A stretch of 64,000 bases of DNA from Faucicola mancuniensis (GTDB lineage: Bacteria > Pseudomonadota > Gammaproteobacteria > Pseudomonadales > Moraxellaceae), in NCBI RefSeq assembly GCF_046523945.1, contig NZ_CP171363.1, positions 1,550,001 to 1,614,000 on the forward strand. The letters are read 5' to 3'. Numbering within the stretch: the first letter of the stretch is position 1; each line of letters opens with the position of its first letter. Both the position numbers and the translations under genes were made by a program. Of this stretch, positions 34,819 through 43,652 are shown piece after piece. The notes under the pieces were generated by a model. It saw only the letters and a list, made by a program, of their open reading frames with translations. It searched no databases and was not told where the DNA came from.

Positions 34819-35140
34819 AAGCACCTCTTAAATATTTTTAAACGCAAAATGTTTGCGTTAATTGATGTATTTTTAATCTATTTTTATCATTAAACCATAA
34901 TCTTATTATGGTGTTGATGGCATACGATACGCAATATTAAGCCAAAAATCATCTGTTATTTTGATAGATGGTTGATAAAAAGTTATCAATGGTGTTTATT
35001 TTGGTACTTTGACATAAAATTGTCATTTTTTATTGCCTACTTTTACGCCTATTATCATAACAAAATAACTGTCTATTGTCCAATTTTTACCAAAATAATG
35101 TTTGTTTATGATGTTTTTTTTATACAATTTATTTTGTATT
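34819..35140. other. Gap between rlpA and rodA, no gene
   Basis: These 322 bp are AT-rich, with no coding frame and no clear terminator for rodA. They should hold the rlpA promoter, but I cannot place it. Confidence 0.5.
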
Positions 35141-36286
35141 TTACTTTTGGTTATGCGAGGCGATAGACATCACCAAGCCAAATCCTGCCATTAAGGTAAT
35201 CAATGCTGTGCCACCATAACTGATAAAAGGTAATGGCACGCCGACCACAGGTAAAATGCCAGAAACCATGCCCGCATTAACAAACACATAGACAAAAAAT
35301 GACAAGGCAATCGCACCGCATAACAGACGGTTATAAACAGTGGTGTTAATGTAAGATAAATACAGCACACGCACCAAAATACATAGATATAAAAACATCA
35401 GCAAACCCACGCCAATCAAGCCAAATTCTTCGGAAAAAGCGGCGATGATAAAGTCCGTATGCCCTTCTGGTAAAAAGTGCAAATGCGACTGCGTGCCTTC
35501 TAAATAGCCTTTGCCTGTCAAACCACCTGAGCCGATAGCGGTTTTTGATTGCATGATATTCCAGCCATCGCCCAATGCGTCTGCTTCTGGGTTTAACAAA
35601 GTCATGACACGGCGTTTTTGGTAATCGTGCAACAGATATTCCCAAGATACCAACACAAAAGGAATAAAAATCGCAATGGCTGTGCCAATCATCCACCAAG
35701 GCAACCCTGATAAAAATAACACAAACAGACCGCTAGATGCGACAAGTAATGACGTGCCTAAGTCGGGTTGTTTGGCAATGAGTAGCACAGGAATCAAAAT
35801 TAACACCAAAGTAATCAGCACTGTGGGCAATTTTGGCGGTAATTCTCGCCGTGATAAAAACCAAGCGGTGAGCATGGGCATACCCAATTTCATAAATTCG
35901 GACGGTTGTACACTGCCAAAGCCCGGAATTTTAATCCAACGCTGAGCCCCTAGCCGAATTTCGCCAATGATTTCTACCAAAATCAACAAAAAAATACCGC
36001 CAATATAAAAAAATGGGGTAAAACTGCGATAAATATTCGGCGGAATTTGAGCCATGACAATCATCACAGTAAACGCAATGGCAAAACTCAAGGTCTGGCG
36101 TAACAACATTGTCATATCTTGAGCCGAAGCACTGTACAAAATCGCAAGCCCAGACAAAGCGGTGGTAAATAACAACATTAACAGCCAAGGGTCTAAATGA
36201 ACCTTTTGCCAAAAGCCAGACTGACTGTCTGTACCAAAATGATTGGACTGGCGAGAAAAACGAAATTGACCGATATTTTTTGACAT
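35141..36286 (-). CDS. rodA: Rod-shape-determining SEDS glycosyltransferase RodA
   Basis: The product has 381 aa with about ten membrane segments after a 30-residue cytoplasmic N-terminus. SEDS signatures are present: GAQRWIKIPGFGSVQPSEFMKLGMPML, KQPDLGTSLLV, KGYLEGTQSHLHFLPEGHTDFIIAAFSEEFG, and GVPLPFISYGGTALITLMAGFGL. The motif GxxRW...QPSE and the single-copy position without ftsW neighbours favour RodA. It polymerises lipid II with PBP2 for side-wall growth. mrdA (PBP2) is not in the window. Confidence 0.93.
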   Translation of the reverse strand: MSKNIGQFRFSRQSNHFGTDSQSGFWQKVHLDPWLLMLLFTTALSGLAILYSASAQDMTMLLRQTLSFAIAFTVMIVMAQIPPNIYRSFTPFFYIGGIFLLILVEIIGEIRLGAQRWIKIPGFGSVQPSEFMKLGMPMLTAWFLSRRELPPKLPTVLITLVLILIPVLLIAKQPDLGTSLLVASSGLFVLFLSGLPWWMIGTAIAIFIPFVLVSWEYLLHDYQKRRVMTLLNPEADALGDGWNIMQSKTAIGSGGLTGKGYLEGTQSHLHFLPEGHTDFIIAAFSEEFGLIGVGLLMFLYLCILVRVLYLSYINTTVYNRLLCGAIALSFFVYVFVNAGMVSGILPVVGVPLPFISYGGTALITLMAGFGLVMSIASHNQK

Positions 36287-36489
36287 AATAATTGATTACA
36301 AAAAATGGAAAAAGCTGCTTAGTTTAGCTTTGTTTGCCAAAATTTGATAGTATAAATTGGCTAAAAGCTAAAAAAAGACGCAATTTAGCAAAACAACGGA
36401 AAATAAAATGAATACAAAGCACACAAAATCTATTGGCAAACAAATTTTTTTTCGGTAAAATTTGCCTTTTGATAACCGATAGTGAAATC

Positions 36490-37128
36490 ATGCCTCATCA
36501 AACAGCTCAACAAAAAAAATACACGTATTTTTATAAAATAGGCATTGTCAGTTTGGCAATGTTGTTGGTTGCTTGTGATAATGAGCCAAAAAACCAACAA
36601 AAATCCGAAAATAAACAAACAACATCAACCACGCAACGCATACCCAGCACATTGCCAAACGAATTACCGCACAATCAAAGCACGGTTGCAAGTGTGGTCG
36701 CAACCAATCCACTGGCATTTAATCAAGCCCAATATGCCAAACAAAAAGACGAACAAGCACAAGCCTTTGCCACTATGGTAACAACCAGCATGGCTCGGGT
36801 TGCTTCTAGCAAAAATGATGTTTGTCCAAAATTGTTGGATTTTCAATTTGTTAGCCAATCTATCAGTCGTCAAAATGAAAAAATGCCACAAAGTCAATGC
36901 GAATATTTTGTCTTTTTGGACGCAGGCGACCGTCTAAAAGTTAGAGTAACGGACGATGTCAAAGCCGAGCTGGTGTCGCCTGTTTGGTTTGATTTTAACA
37001 ATGGCGTATTTACCGCTAACACCTTTGACCGCTATACTTTGCGAGTAAAATACAACGGCACACGTTACAATCCGCAAAACTTTGTGTATGATGTGGTCGT
37101 TAGTAAAAACCCAACAAAAGATGATTAA
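36490..37128 (+). CDS. Hypothetical lipoprotein
   Basis: The product has 212 aa from ATG 36490 (MPHQTAQQKKYTYFYKIGIVSLAMLLVACDNEP). The signal ends in a good lipobox (LLVAC). A Gln/Asn/Ser/Thr-rich linker follows to about residue 75. The C-terminal 110 residues look beta-rich and include a Cys pair (NDVCPKLLDF and SQCEYFVF), possibly a disulphide. I do not recognise the family. The gene lies between divergent rodA and the convergent M16 operon. Confidence 0.7.
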   Translation: MPHQTAQQKKYTYFYKIGIVSLAMLLVACDNEPKNQQKSENKQTTSTTQRIPSTLPNELPHNQSTVASVVATNPLAFNQAQYAKQKDEQAQAFATMVTTSMARVASSKNDVCPKLLDFQFVSQSISRQNEKMPQSQCEYFVFLDAGDRLKVRVTDDVKAELVSPVWFDFNNGVFTANTFDRYTLRVKYNGTRYNPQNFVYDVVVSKNPTKDD

Positions 37129-37132
37129 AAAA

Positions 37133-38605
37133 CTATTTTGGTTTGACGTTTGACACTTTGTCTAGATTGCCCACAGTAACAATCAAAAATTTATCGGTAT
37201 TAACCATTTTGTAGCTTTGATTAACTGTATTTAAAGTAGCATTGTTAATACGTTGGGTATAATTGTTTAAATAATCGTCAGGCAAACCATAAAAACCCAT
37301 CATGCCAATCGTGCTATTAATAGACGCATTGCTAGCAAAACTCAGTGGAAAACTGTTTAACAAATTGTCTTTGGTTAAATCCAACTCTTGTTGATAAATA
37401 CCGTTTTTGGCGGTGTTGTTGATGATTTTTAGGGTTTCATCAATGCCTTCTTGGGCTTTGTCATTGCGAGTTGAAAAGCTGATTTGATAGCTACCTTGGC
37501 TGAGCATTGGGGTCATACCGCTATAAATACCATAAGTCAAGCCCCGTTTTTTGCGAATTTCGTCCATCAATCTTGCTTGAAAATTGCCCCCACCAACCAC
37601 TTCATCAGCAATCGCAAAATTCATTTGTTGTTGCAAGGTGTTTTCATCAACACCACGTTTTGAGCCAAGCTGTCCCATGATAATGCTGGTTTGCGTACTG
37701 TTAAAAGGAATATGCACCCTTTTGCCCTGCTTAAGCGGTGTTGCATCAGGCAAGTTGTCAGCTTTTTTGCCAATCGGCATTTGGGCGGTCAAACGGTTGC
37801 TAATTTGTTGGGCTTTTTCAAGGCTGATATCGCCTGTGATAGCGATATTGGCGTTGTTTGCGACCAAAAATTGTTGATGAAATTGTTGTAAATCTTGGGC
37901 TTGAATATCAGGAATACTTTGCTGTGTGCCAATCGTTGGGTGAGCGTAAGGGTGATTGCCGTACAATTCTTTGTCAAATGCTAAATTAGCGATGGTATTT
38001 GGGTCTTCTTTGCCTTTTTCAATTGCCAACATATATTGGGCTTTGGTGCGAGCCAAACTGTTTGCAGGAAAACTAGGCTTGCCAATCACGTCCGCCATCA
38101 AATCCACCGCAGGGTCTAGGCTGTCGCTGGCGGATAGACTGCGTAAACTGACGATAAACATATCTTTATAAGCATTTGCAGACAAATTAACGCCCAATTG
38201 TTCGCTTATTTCGGCAATTTCGTCTTCGTTTTTACTGGTTGTGCCTTTTTCAAGCATGCTGGCGACAAGGCTTGCCGTGCCAAAAGCGTTGGGCTTCACG
38301 GCTTCATCACGAGCCGAGCCTGCGTTAAAATACACGCTGATATCCACCATTGGCAAATTTGGCGTTTGTACAAATGCCACAGGCGTGCCTGTTTCGGTGT
38401 GAAAATGTTCAATGTTTGGCAAAGTCATCTGTAGTGGTTGTTCATTTTTTAGACTGTCTAATTGATTTAACACCTTGATTTCATTGATGTTGATATCGTC
38501 AGATTGGTGCGTTTCAGTTACCGCAAAACTGGTTTGACTGCATAACAAACCGCTTAATAGGGCGGTGGTTAATGCGGTTTTTGATGGGTGTTTTAAAAAT
38601 TTCAT
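37133..38605 (-). CDS. M16-family peptidase-like protein, non-catalytic partner
   Basis: The product has 490 aa with a Sec signal (MKFLKHPSKTALTTALLSGLLCSQTSFA). Two M16 domains are present. In place of the zinc motif HxxEH the sequence reads ASMLEKGTT, so no zinc site is present, as in the inactive member of many M16 pairs. The C-terminal domain keeps the RKKRGLTYGIYSGM block used in substrate contact. It follows the active partner by 11 bp. Together they are likely to form a periplasmic heterodimeric protease. Confidence 0.87.
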   Translation of the reverse strand: MKFLKHPSKTALTTALLSGLLCSQTSFAVTETHQSDDININEIKVLNQLDSLKNEQPLQMTLPNIEHFHTETGTPVAFVQTPNLPMVDISVYFNAGSARDEAVKPNAFGTASLVASMLEKGTTSKNEDEIAEISEQLGVNLSANAYKDMFIVSLRSLSASDSLDPAVDLMADVIGKPSFPANSLARTKAQYMLAIEKGKEDPNTIANLAFDKELYGNHPYAHPTIGTQQSIPDIQAQDLQQFHQQFLVANNANIAITGDISLEKAQQISNRLTAQMPIGKKADNLPDATPLKQGKRVHIPFNSTQTSIIMGQLGSKRGVDENTLQQQMNFAIADEVVGGGNFQARLMDEIRKKRGLTYGIYSGMTPMLSQGSYQISFSTRNDKAQEGIDETLKIINNTAKNGIYQQELDLTKDNLLNSFPLSFASNASINSTIGMMGFYGLPDDYLNNYTQRINNATLNTVNQSYKMVNTDKFLIVTVGNLDKVSNVKPK

Positions 38606-38616
38606 ATGTTTCTCTT

Positions 38617-40035
38617 TTATTCTTTTTTATCGCCAATGACTTTTAATACGGTTAAATTGTCTTTGACAAGGTATTTTTTGGCAACTTTTTTGAGTTGTTT
38701 TTCGTTAATTTTGTCAAAAGTTGTCGGTAATTCATAAATCATACGGTCGTCCAAACCGATACTGTTTAAACTACCAATCATTTGGGCTTGACCGCTTAAG
38801 CTGTCTTGGCTATAAATGAGCGATGTCATGGTGTTGGTTTTGGCACGTTTGAGTTCGCTGTCTTGGATTTTTTCGGTTTTTAGGTTTTCAATTTCGTTTA
38901 AAATCGCTTGTTTGGCTTGCTCCAAACTCACGCCATCTCTGGGCGTTGCCTCTATCATCAACAGCCCATCGCCACGGCTAAACGCACTGTAACCACTGCC
39001 AACCGAGGCTAAAATCTGTCGCTCTCTGACAAGGCGTTTTTCAAGGCGAGCGGACATACCACCGTCCAAAATATCGCTTAACAAAGACAACGCAAACACC
39101 GATTTTTTGTCATCTGTGGTTGTCAAAGTCGGCAAATTGTACGCCATCATCAGCATGGGGACTTTGACAGGCAAATGGGCGGTTTTTTCGCTATAACCAC
39201 GAAAACCTTGCTCACGGACGTTGGTTCGGCTTGGCAAAGGCTGGCTTGGTATATCGGCAAAATATTTTTTGACCGTTTGTAAGGCTTGTGTCGGCTCAAC
39301 ATCGCCCACAATCACCACGGTGGCGTTATTTGGCGTGTACCAAGTTTGATACCAGTGTTTTAAATCGTTTAATTGAATGGCGTTGATTTCGGACATAGGG
39401 CCAATCACCGATTCACCTTTTGGGCTGGTTGGGTATGCCATTTTTAAAAATTGCTCAAAGGCTTGGGCGTTGGGGTCATCATCAGTGCGTTGTCGGCGTT
39501 CTTCCATGACAACTTGGCGTTCGCTGTCAAAATCTGCTTGATTTAATTGTAAATTTTTCATACGGTCGGCTTCTAATTCTAAAGCCAAATTTAACCGATT
39601 GGCAGGAAAAACTTCATAATAAGCGGTATAATCATAACTGGTAAAGGCATTGTTTGAACCGCCAAATTTGGCAATCAATCGCTCAAAGTCAGCCGATGAT
39701 ACCTTGTTTGTGCCTTTAAACATCATATGTTCCAGCAAATGCGACATACCGCCCAAATGTTCAGGCTCATCATTTGAGCCGACATTGTACCAAACTTGGC
39801 TAATTACCACAGGCGAACGGTGGTCTTCTTTGATAATCACCTTTAAACCGTTGTCTAACACAAACTCGTGGCGTAAGTCTTTAGCGTTGGTTGTGGTTTT
39901 GTTGCTTTCGCTTGTTTTTGGCAAGGCGTTTGTGGTTGATAGCGTGCTACAACCTGTCAAAATTGCCAAAAGGCTAAGACTTAATAAACTGTTTTTTAAA
40001 GATTTTTTTTGATGGTTTTGCAAAAAAGTGAACAT
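38617..40035 (-). CDS. M16-family zinc metalloprotease, lipoprotein
   Basis: The product has 472 aa from ATG 40035 (MFTFLQNHQKKSLKNSLLSLSLLAILTGC, lipobox LTGC). The inverted zinc motif HLLEH is present in MSHLLEHMMFKGT, with the downstream Glu in ALELEADRM. The second domain carries the RLVRERQILASVGSGYSAF segment. It is a pitrilysin-type peptidase anchored by lipid, forming a pair with the non-catalytic gene 11 bp downstream. The substrate is unknown. A longer reading to 40086 adds a non-conserved N-terminus. Confidence 0.88.
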   Translation of the reverse strand: MFTFLQNHQKKSLKNSLLSLSLLAILTGCSTLSTTNALPKTSESNKTTTNAKDLRHEFVLDNGLKVIIKEDHRSPVVISQVWYNVGSNDEPEHLGGMSHLLEHMMFKGTNKVSSADFERLIAKFGGSNNAFTSYDYTAYYEVFPANRLNLALELEADRMKNLQLNQADFDSERQVVMEERRQRTDDDPNAQAFEQFLKMAYPTSPKGESVIGPMSEINAIQLNDLKHWYQTWYTPNNATVVIVGDVEPTQALQTVKKYFADIPSQPLPSRTNVREQGFRGYSEKTAHLPVKVPMLMMAYNLPTLTTTDDKKSVFALSLLSDILDGGMSARLEKRLVRERQILASVGSGYSAFSRGDGLLMIEATPRDGVSLEQAKQAILNEIENLKTEKIQDSELKRAKTNTMTSLIYSQDSLSGQAQMIGSLNSIGLDDRMIYELPTTFDKINEKQLKKVAKKYLVKDNLTVLKVIGDKKE

Positions 40036-40229
40036 AAGTTTTGACTTGAATGAATGATAAAAACTTATGATAACGGATATTGACAAATAAACCTAGTATT
40101 TTTTTTGATTGGATAAAAATTTTTACGTAAAAAACGGTTTTTTATATGACAAATCATTATTTACCATGTAAAATATAAATATTTTTATAATAAATATTAA
40201 CAAACATCTTTGGGTACACAAACATTCAT

Positions 40230-41012
40230 ATGAAAAATTTATATATATTAATCAAGGAGTTGGGCGTTATTGAACAAATATCCGTTACAGAGAGTTTGGC
40301 AAATTTGCTGTGGCGAGATGAGTTGGGACTGACAAGTGTTGACAGTCGTGATATGCGTGTCAGTAATTTAGCGTTTAGCTATGAAATGTATGAAACGAAT
40401 TTGGAAAATTATCGTCATTTGTTGAGTTTATCAGTTGCATATGAAAAAATGGATAAGGCGATTGCCCATTATCAACAACGTTATTCACTCAAATTGGTGA
40501 ATTTTATTGTCGGTGATATCAGTTCCATTTTTCAAGGTTTAAACAGTGATGAAACCATGTTGCTTGATGATAAAACGCCTGTGGATTTAGATACTTTGCC
40601 ACAGCTGGTATTACAACGTATCAAGCAATATTTTGTGGATTCTTTTTTGATAAAAGATGTCAAATTAAGCGAAGAAAAACACGCCAATATCAAATATATT
40701 GACGATACGGCAGAATTTCACATAGTTTTTACCGTGCTGGATATGGCTGTGCCAAACGATACAGGAGCTTATGAACGTCAGCCCGTGGAGTTTGATGTAT
40801 TTGGGCGTTATCAAGATGAATTTACTTTTTATTTTGACCAAATTAAAACCAATAAAGACCGTTGTTTTGGCTATGATGAAATGCTTTATGACAAACGCAA
40901 AGAGTATCTTGAGTTAATTTTATCACGCTGTAAAGATAAATCAGGACATTCGCTCAAACAAGCCTTAGAACAAGTGGCAAAAGAATTTGTCTATGATTTT
41001 TGGCTAGAATAA
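40230..41012 (+). CDS. Hypothetical protein
   Basis: The product has 260 aa, starting MKNLYILIKELGVIEQISVTESLANLLWRDELGL. It is acidic and soluble, with no signal, membrane segment or motif that I recognise. The N-terminal half is helix-prone and the C-terminal half (about 150-215) beta-prone. It lies upstream of ftsY, with part of a small inverted-repeat element in between. The frame is long and in normal codon use, so it is probably real. Confidence 0.6.
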   Translation: MKNLYILIKELGVIEQISVTESLANLLWRDELGLTSVDSRDMRVSNLAFSYEMYETNLENYRHLLSLSVAYEKMDKAIAHYQQRYSLKLVNFIVGDISSIFQGLNSDETMLLDDKTPVDLDTLPQLVLQRIKQYFVDSFLIKDVKLSEEKHANIKYIDDTAEFHIVFTVLDMAVPNDTGAYERQPVEFDVFGRYQDEFTFYFDQIKTNKDRCFGYDEMLYDKRKEYLELILSRCKDKSGHSLKQALEQVAKEFVYDFWLE

Positions 41013-41025
41013 TTGTTAAGTGATA

Positions 41026-41070
41026 TAAGAACCTGTATGCATAACATTACGCAGTAAAATTTTAAAAAAT
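41026..41070. repeat. Half copy of the ACCTGTATTCA inverted-repeat element
   Basis: It matches the left half of 56747-56834 (AGAACCTGTAT, CATAACATTACGCAGTAAA) and stops within the ftsY leader. The opposite end is not present. Confidence 0.65.
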
Positions 41071-41086
41071 TAAATTAGGAATGAAT

Positions 41087-42064
41087 ATGACAGACCAAAA
41101 TGTGCAATCATCTGAACAAACCGAACAAGCTGAACAAAAAGGCGGTTGGTTTAGCCGTATGAAACAAGGGCTTGCCAAAAGTAGCAAAAACCTAACAGAC
41201 GGTTTAACCAATATTTTAATCGGTGGTAAAGAAATTGATGATGAACTGCTTGAAGAAGTGGAAGACCAGCTGCTTGTCGCTGACATTGGCGTGAATGCGA
41301 CCAATCGCATTATCAAAAACTTAACCGAAGCGACTGCTCGTGGCGATTTGATTTATTCACATTCGTTATACAAAGCCTTGCAAAAAGAGTTGAACGATAT
41401 TCTTGAACCAAAAGTTAAACCGCTTGGTATAGACACAAGCAAAAAACCGTTTGTGATTTTGATGGTGGGCGTGAATGGCGTTGGCAAAACCACCACAATC
41501 GGCAAACTTGCCAAACGCTTACAAGCTGAAGGCAAAACAGTCATGTTAGCAGCTGGCGATACTTTCCGTGCAGCAGCGACCGAACAGCTACAAGTCTGGG
41601 GCGAACGCAACAACATTCCTGTGGTCGCTCAAGGGCATGGTTCGGACAGTGCGTCTGTGATTTTTGATGCGATGCAATCGGCAAAAGCCAAAAATATTGA
41701 CGTGCTAATTGCTGATACCGCAGGGCGTTTGCAAAACAAAACTAATCTTATGGAAGAACTGAAAAAAGTCATCCGTGTTATGCAAAAAGCCGACCCAACC
41801 GCACCGCATGAAGCCATGATAGTGCTAGACGCAGGTACAGGACAAAATGCGATTAATCAAGTGGAAATCTTTAACGAAGCTGTGCCTTTAACAGGCGTAA
41901 CCATTACCAAGCTAGACGGTACGGCAAAAGGTGGCGTGGTGTTTAACATTGCCGAAAATACCGATATTCCAATTCGTTTTATCGGTGTGGGTGAAAAAAT
42001 TGATGATTTGCGTCCGTTTAAATCGGAGGATTTTGTCAAAGCGTTGTTTGAAAAAGATGAGTAA
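41087..42064 (+). CDS. ftsY: Signal recognition particle receptor FtsY
   Basis: The product has 325 aa from ATG 41087, chosen because TAGGA is six bases before it; ATG 41081 is too close. A short Gln/Glu-rich acidic N-terminus (about 20 residues) replaces the long A domain of enterobacterial FtsY. The NG domain is complete: helical N part, then GVNGVGKTTTIGKLAKRL (G1), DTFRAAATEQL (G2), LIADTAGRLQN (G3), TKLDGTAKGG (G4) and FIGVGEKIDDLRPF. It docks SRP-ribosome complexes at the membrane by GTP-dependent pairing with Ffh. Confidence 0.96.
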   Translation: MTDQNVQSSEQTEQAEQKGGWFSRMKQGLAKSSKNLTDGLTNILIGGKEIDDELLEEVEDQLLVADIGVNATNRIIKNLTEATARGDLIYSHSLYKALQKELNDILEPKVKPLGIDTSKKPFVILMVGVNGVGKTTTIGKLAKRLQAEGKTVMLAAGDTFRAAATEQLQVWGERNNIPVVAQGHGSDSASVIFDAMQSAKAKNIDVLIADTAGRLQNKTNLMEELKKVIRVMQKADPTAPHEAMIVLDAGTGQNAINQVEIFNEAVPLTGVTITKLDGTAKGGVVFNIAENTDIPIRFIGVGEKIDDLRPFKSEDFVKALFEKDE

Positions 42065-42094
42065 TTTTTTGGTATGAATTTTTGAGTGTTAATC

Positions 42095-42310
42095 ATGCAA
42101 TTACAGTCTGTCAATCGCTTTGAATATCCGCAGTTAGACAGCCTGTTATGGGACTCGCAAGCTGTGGATATTGATAAACAAATTGTTTTTAATATTTATG
42201 AAAAGCGTTGGCAATTTGTGCAAAAAGATAAATTAAGCCAAAAAGAGCAAGAGTTAATTGATGAATTGATTGTGAAGTTTGGCAAAGGATTGTTTTTAGT
42301 GAATGGATAA
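42095..42310 (+). CDS. Putative antitoxin of an AbiEii-type module
   Basis: The product has 71 aa from ATG 42095 (MQLQSVNRFEYPQLDSLLWDSQAVDIDKQIVF). Its stop overlaps the start of the nucleotidyltransferase gene by 8 bp, showing tight translational coupling. It is not an AbiEi-type winged-helix protein; I recognise no fold. The region DIDKQIVFNIYEKRWQFVQKDKLSQKEQELIDELIVKFGKG is helix-prone and charged. The call as antitoxin rests on position and size alone. Confidence 0.6.
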   Translation: MQLQSVNRFEYPQLDSLLWDSQAVDIDKQIVFNIYEKRWQFVQKDKLSQKEQELIDELIVKFGKGLFLVNG

Positions 42311-43022
42311 AATAAATACAAATTTTCAACGCAATCATCATAAAATCGTTTGGCAAGCCTTGCAAAATTTTAACAGCGATTATTTGCAAAAAAACAATAT
42401 TTTGTTTGGCGGTGGCACTCGTATTGCACTAGAATTGGACGAATTTCGTGAATCGGTGGATATTAATTTTTTGTGTTCAGATAGCCAATCTTATAAAGCT
42501 GTGCGTAGCCAAGCAAGTCAAAAATCTTTGGGAAATTTGGTGACGCAAGAATTTGATCATCCACGAGAAATTCGTATTGATAGAGATGCGGTACGCTGTT
42601 TTATTCAAATTGATAACACGATTATCAAGTTAGAATTTGTGGCGTGTGCTGATTATCAGTTACAAGCGGACAAAAGTTTGGATTTATCTGTGCCAATATT
42701 AGACAAAACAAGCTGTTTTATCACAAAATTGTTGGCAAATGCTGACCGTTATTATGATTATCCTTATAAAGATATTTTTGATTTGTTAATGATGTATCAA
42801 AATTGGGGTGATGTGCCAGAACGTGCTTGGCAAGTAAGTGATGAAATTTATAGCCAAAAAATTGTAAAAAGTGGCTTAATAAAATCATTAACTAATATAC
42901 AAAATAATCCTGATAAATTTATCAAAATTGCTGTTAATGATTTAAAAATTTTGCCAAATATTGCTGAACATTTGATACTTCATACTAGCAATGAATGGTT
43001 GCAAAAAATTGAAAAACTTTAA
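42303..43022 (+). CDS. AbiEii/AbiGii-type nucleotidyltransferase (toxin-like)
   Basis: The product has 239 aa, starting MDKINTNFQRNHHKIVWQALQNF. The nucleotidyltransferase signature lies at about residues 35-58: FGGGTRIALELDEFRESVDINF. The usual DxD metal pair reads Asp-Ile-Asn here (GAT ATT AAT), so the second acidic residue is missing. The conserved C-terminal block KLLANADRYYDYPYKDIFDLLMMY is intact. AbiEii and MenT-like proteins transfer nucleotides to tRNA or other targets and act as type IV toxins or phage-defence effectors. The cassette lies between ftsY and ogt. Confidence 0.82.
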   Translation: MDKINTNFQRNHHKIVWQALQNFNSDYLQKNNILFGGGTRIALELDEFRESVDINFLCSDSQSYKAVRSQASQKSLGNLVTQEFDHPREIRIDRDAVRCFIQIDNTIIKLEFVACADYQLQADKSLDLSVPILDKTSCFITKLLANADRYYDYPYKDIFDLLMMYQNWGDVPERAWQVSDEIYSQKIVKSGLIKSLTNIQNNPDKFIKIAVNDLKILPNIAEHLILHTSNEWLQKIEKL

Positions 43023-43042
43023 AATTTATAAAATTGAAAAAA

Positions 43043-43591
43043 ATGCTCACAACTACTTACCAATTATCCAAAGACTTACCAAAAATCACGCTTGTCGCTC
43101 ATAACGGCAAGCTGATTGCCTTGGATTGGTTTACCCAAAAAACCGAAAAACTGTTAAATAAACTCACCCAACAATCCGAATTTGTAGAAAAATTGCCAAA
43201 AGATTTAGCCCAAAAAAATCAAATTTATCAACAAAACTGCATTGTTTTATTTGAAACAAAAAAACAACTAGACGAATATTTTCAAGGCAAACGCCAAGTT
43301 TTTGGTATACCGCTAGATTTATCATCAGGTACAGAATTTCAACAAAAAGTTTGGCAACAATTATTACAAATTCCGTATGGTAAAACGATTAGCTATGCCG
43401 AACTTGCCAAAAATATCGGACAGCCGACCGCTTACCGTGCGGTCGCCAATGCCAATGGGCGTAATCCGATTAGCCTGATTGTGCCGTGTCATCGGGTCAT
43501 TGCCAGTAACGGCGGTATGGGTGGGTATACAGGCGGTGTGGCTATTAAAAAGCGATTGTTAGCGCAAGAGGGAGTGCGACTAACAGAGTAA
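43043..43591 (+). CDS. ogt: Methylated-DNA-protein cysteine methyltransferase
   Basis: The product has 182 aa from ATG 43043 (MLTTTYQLSKDLP); an upstream TTG at 43034 is an alternative. The C-terminal domain holds the suicide Cys in NPISLIVPCHRVIASNGGMGGYTGG, preceded by FQQKVWQQLLQIPYGKTISYAELA and the RAVANANGRN helix that recognises DNA. The N-terminal half is poorly conserved, as is usual for Ogt. It removes O6-methyl from guanine by one-step transfer to itself. Confidence 0.93.
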   Translation: MLTTTYQLSKDLPKITLVAHNGKLIALDWFTQKTEKLLNKLTQQSEFVEKLPKDLAQKNQIYQQNCIVLFETKKQLDEYFQGKRQVFGIPLDLSSGTEFQQKVWQQLLQIPYGKTISYAELAKNIGQPTAYRAVANANGRNPISLIVPCHRVIASNGGMGGYTGGVAIKKRLLAQEGVRLTE

Positions 43592-43652
43592 ATTTAAAAA
43601 AGATTGAAAAAAAATTTGGTTATTAGGCGATTGGGTAAAAGTTAGGATTGTT

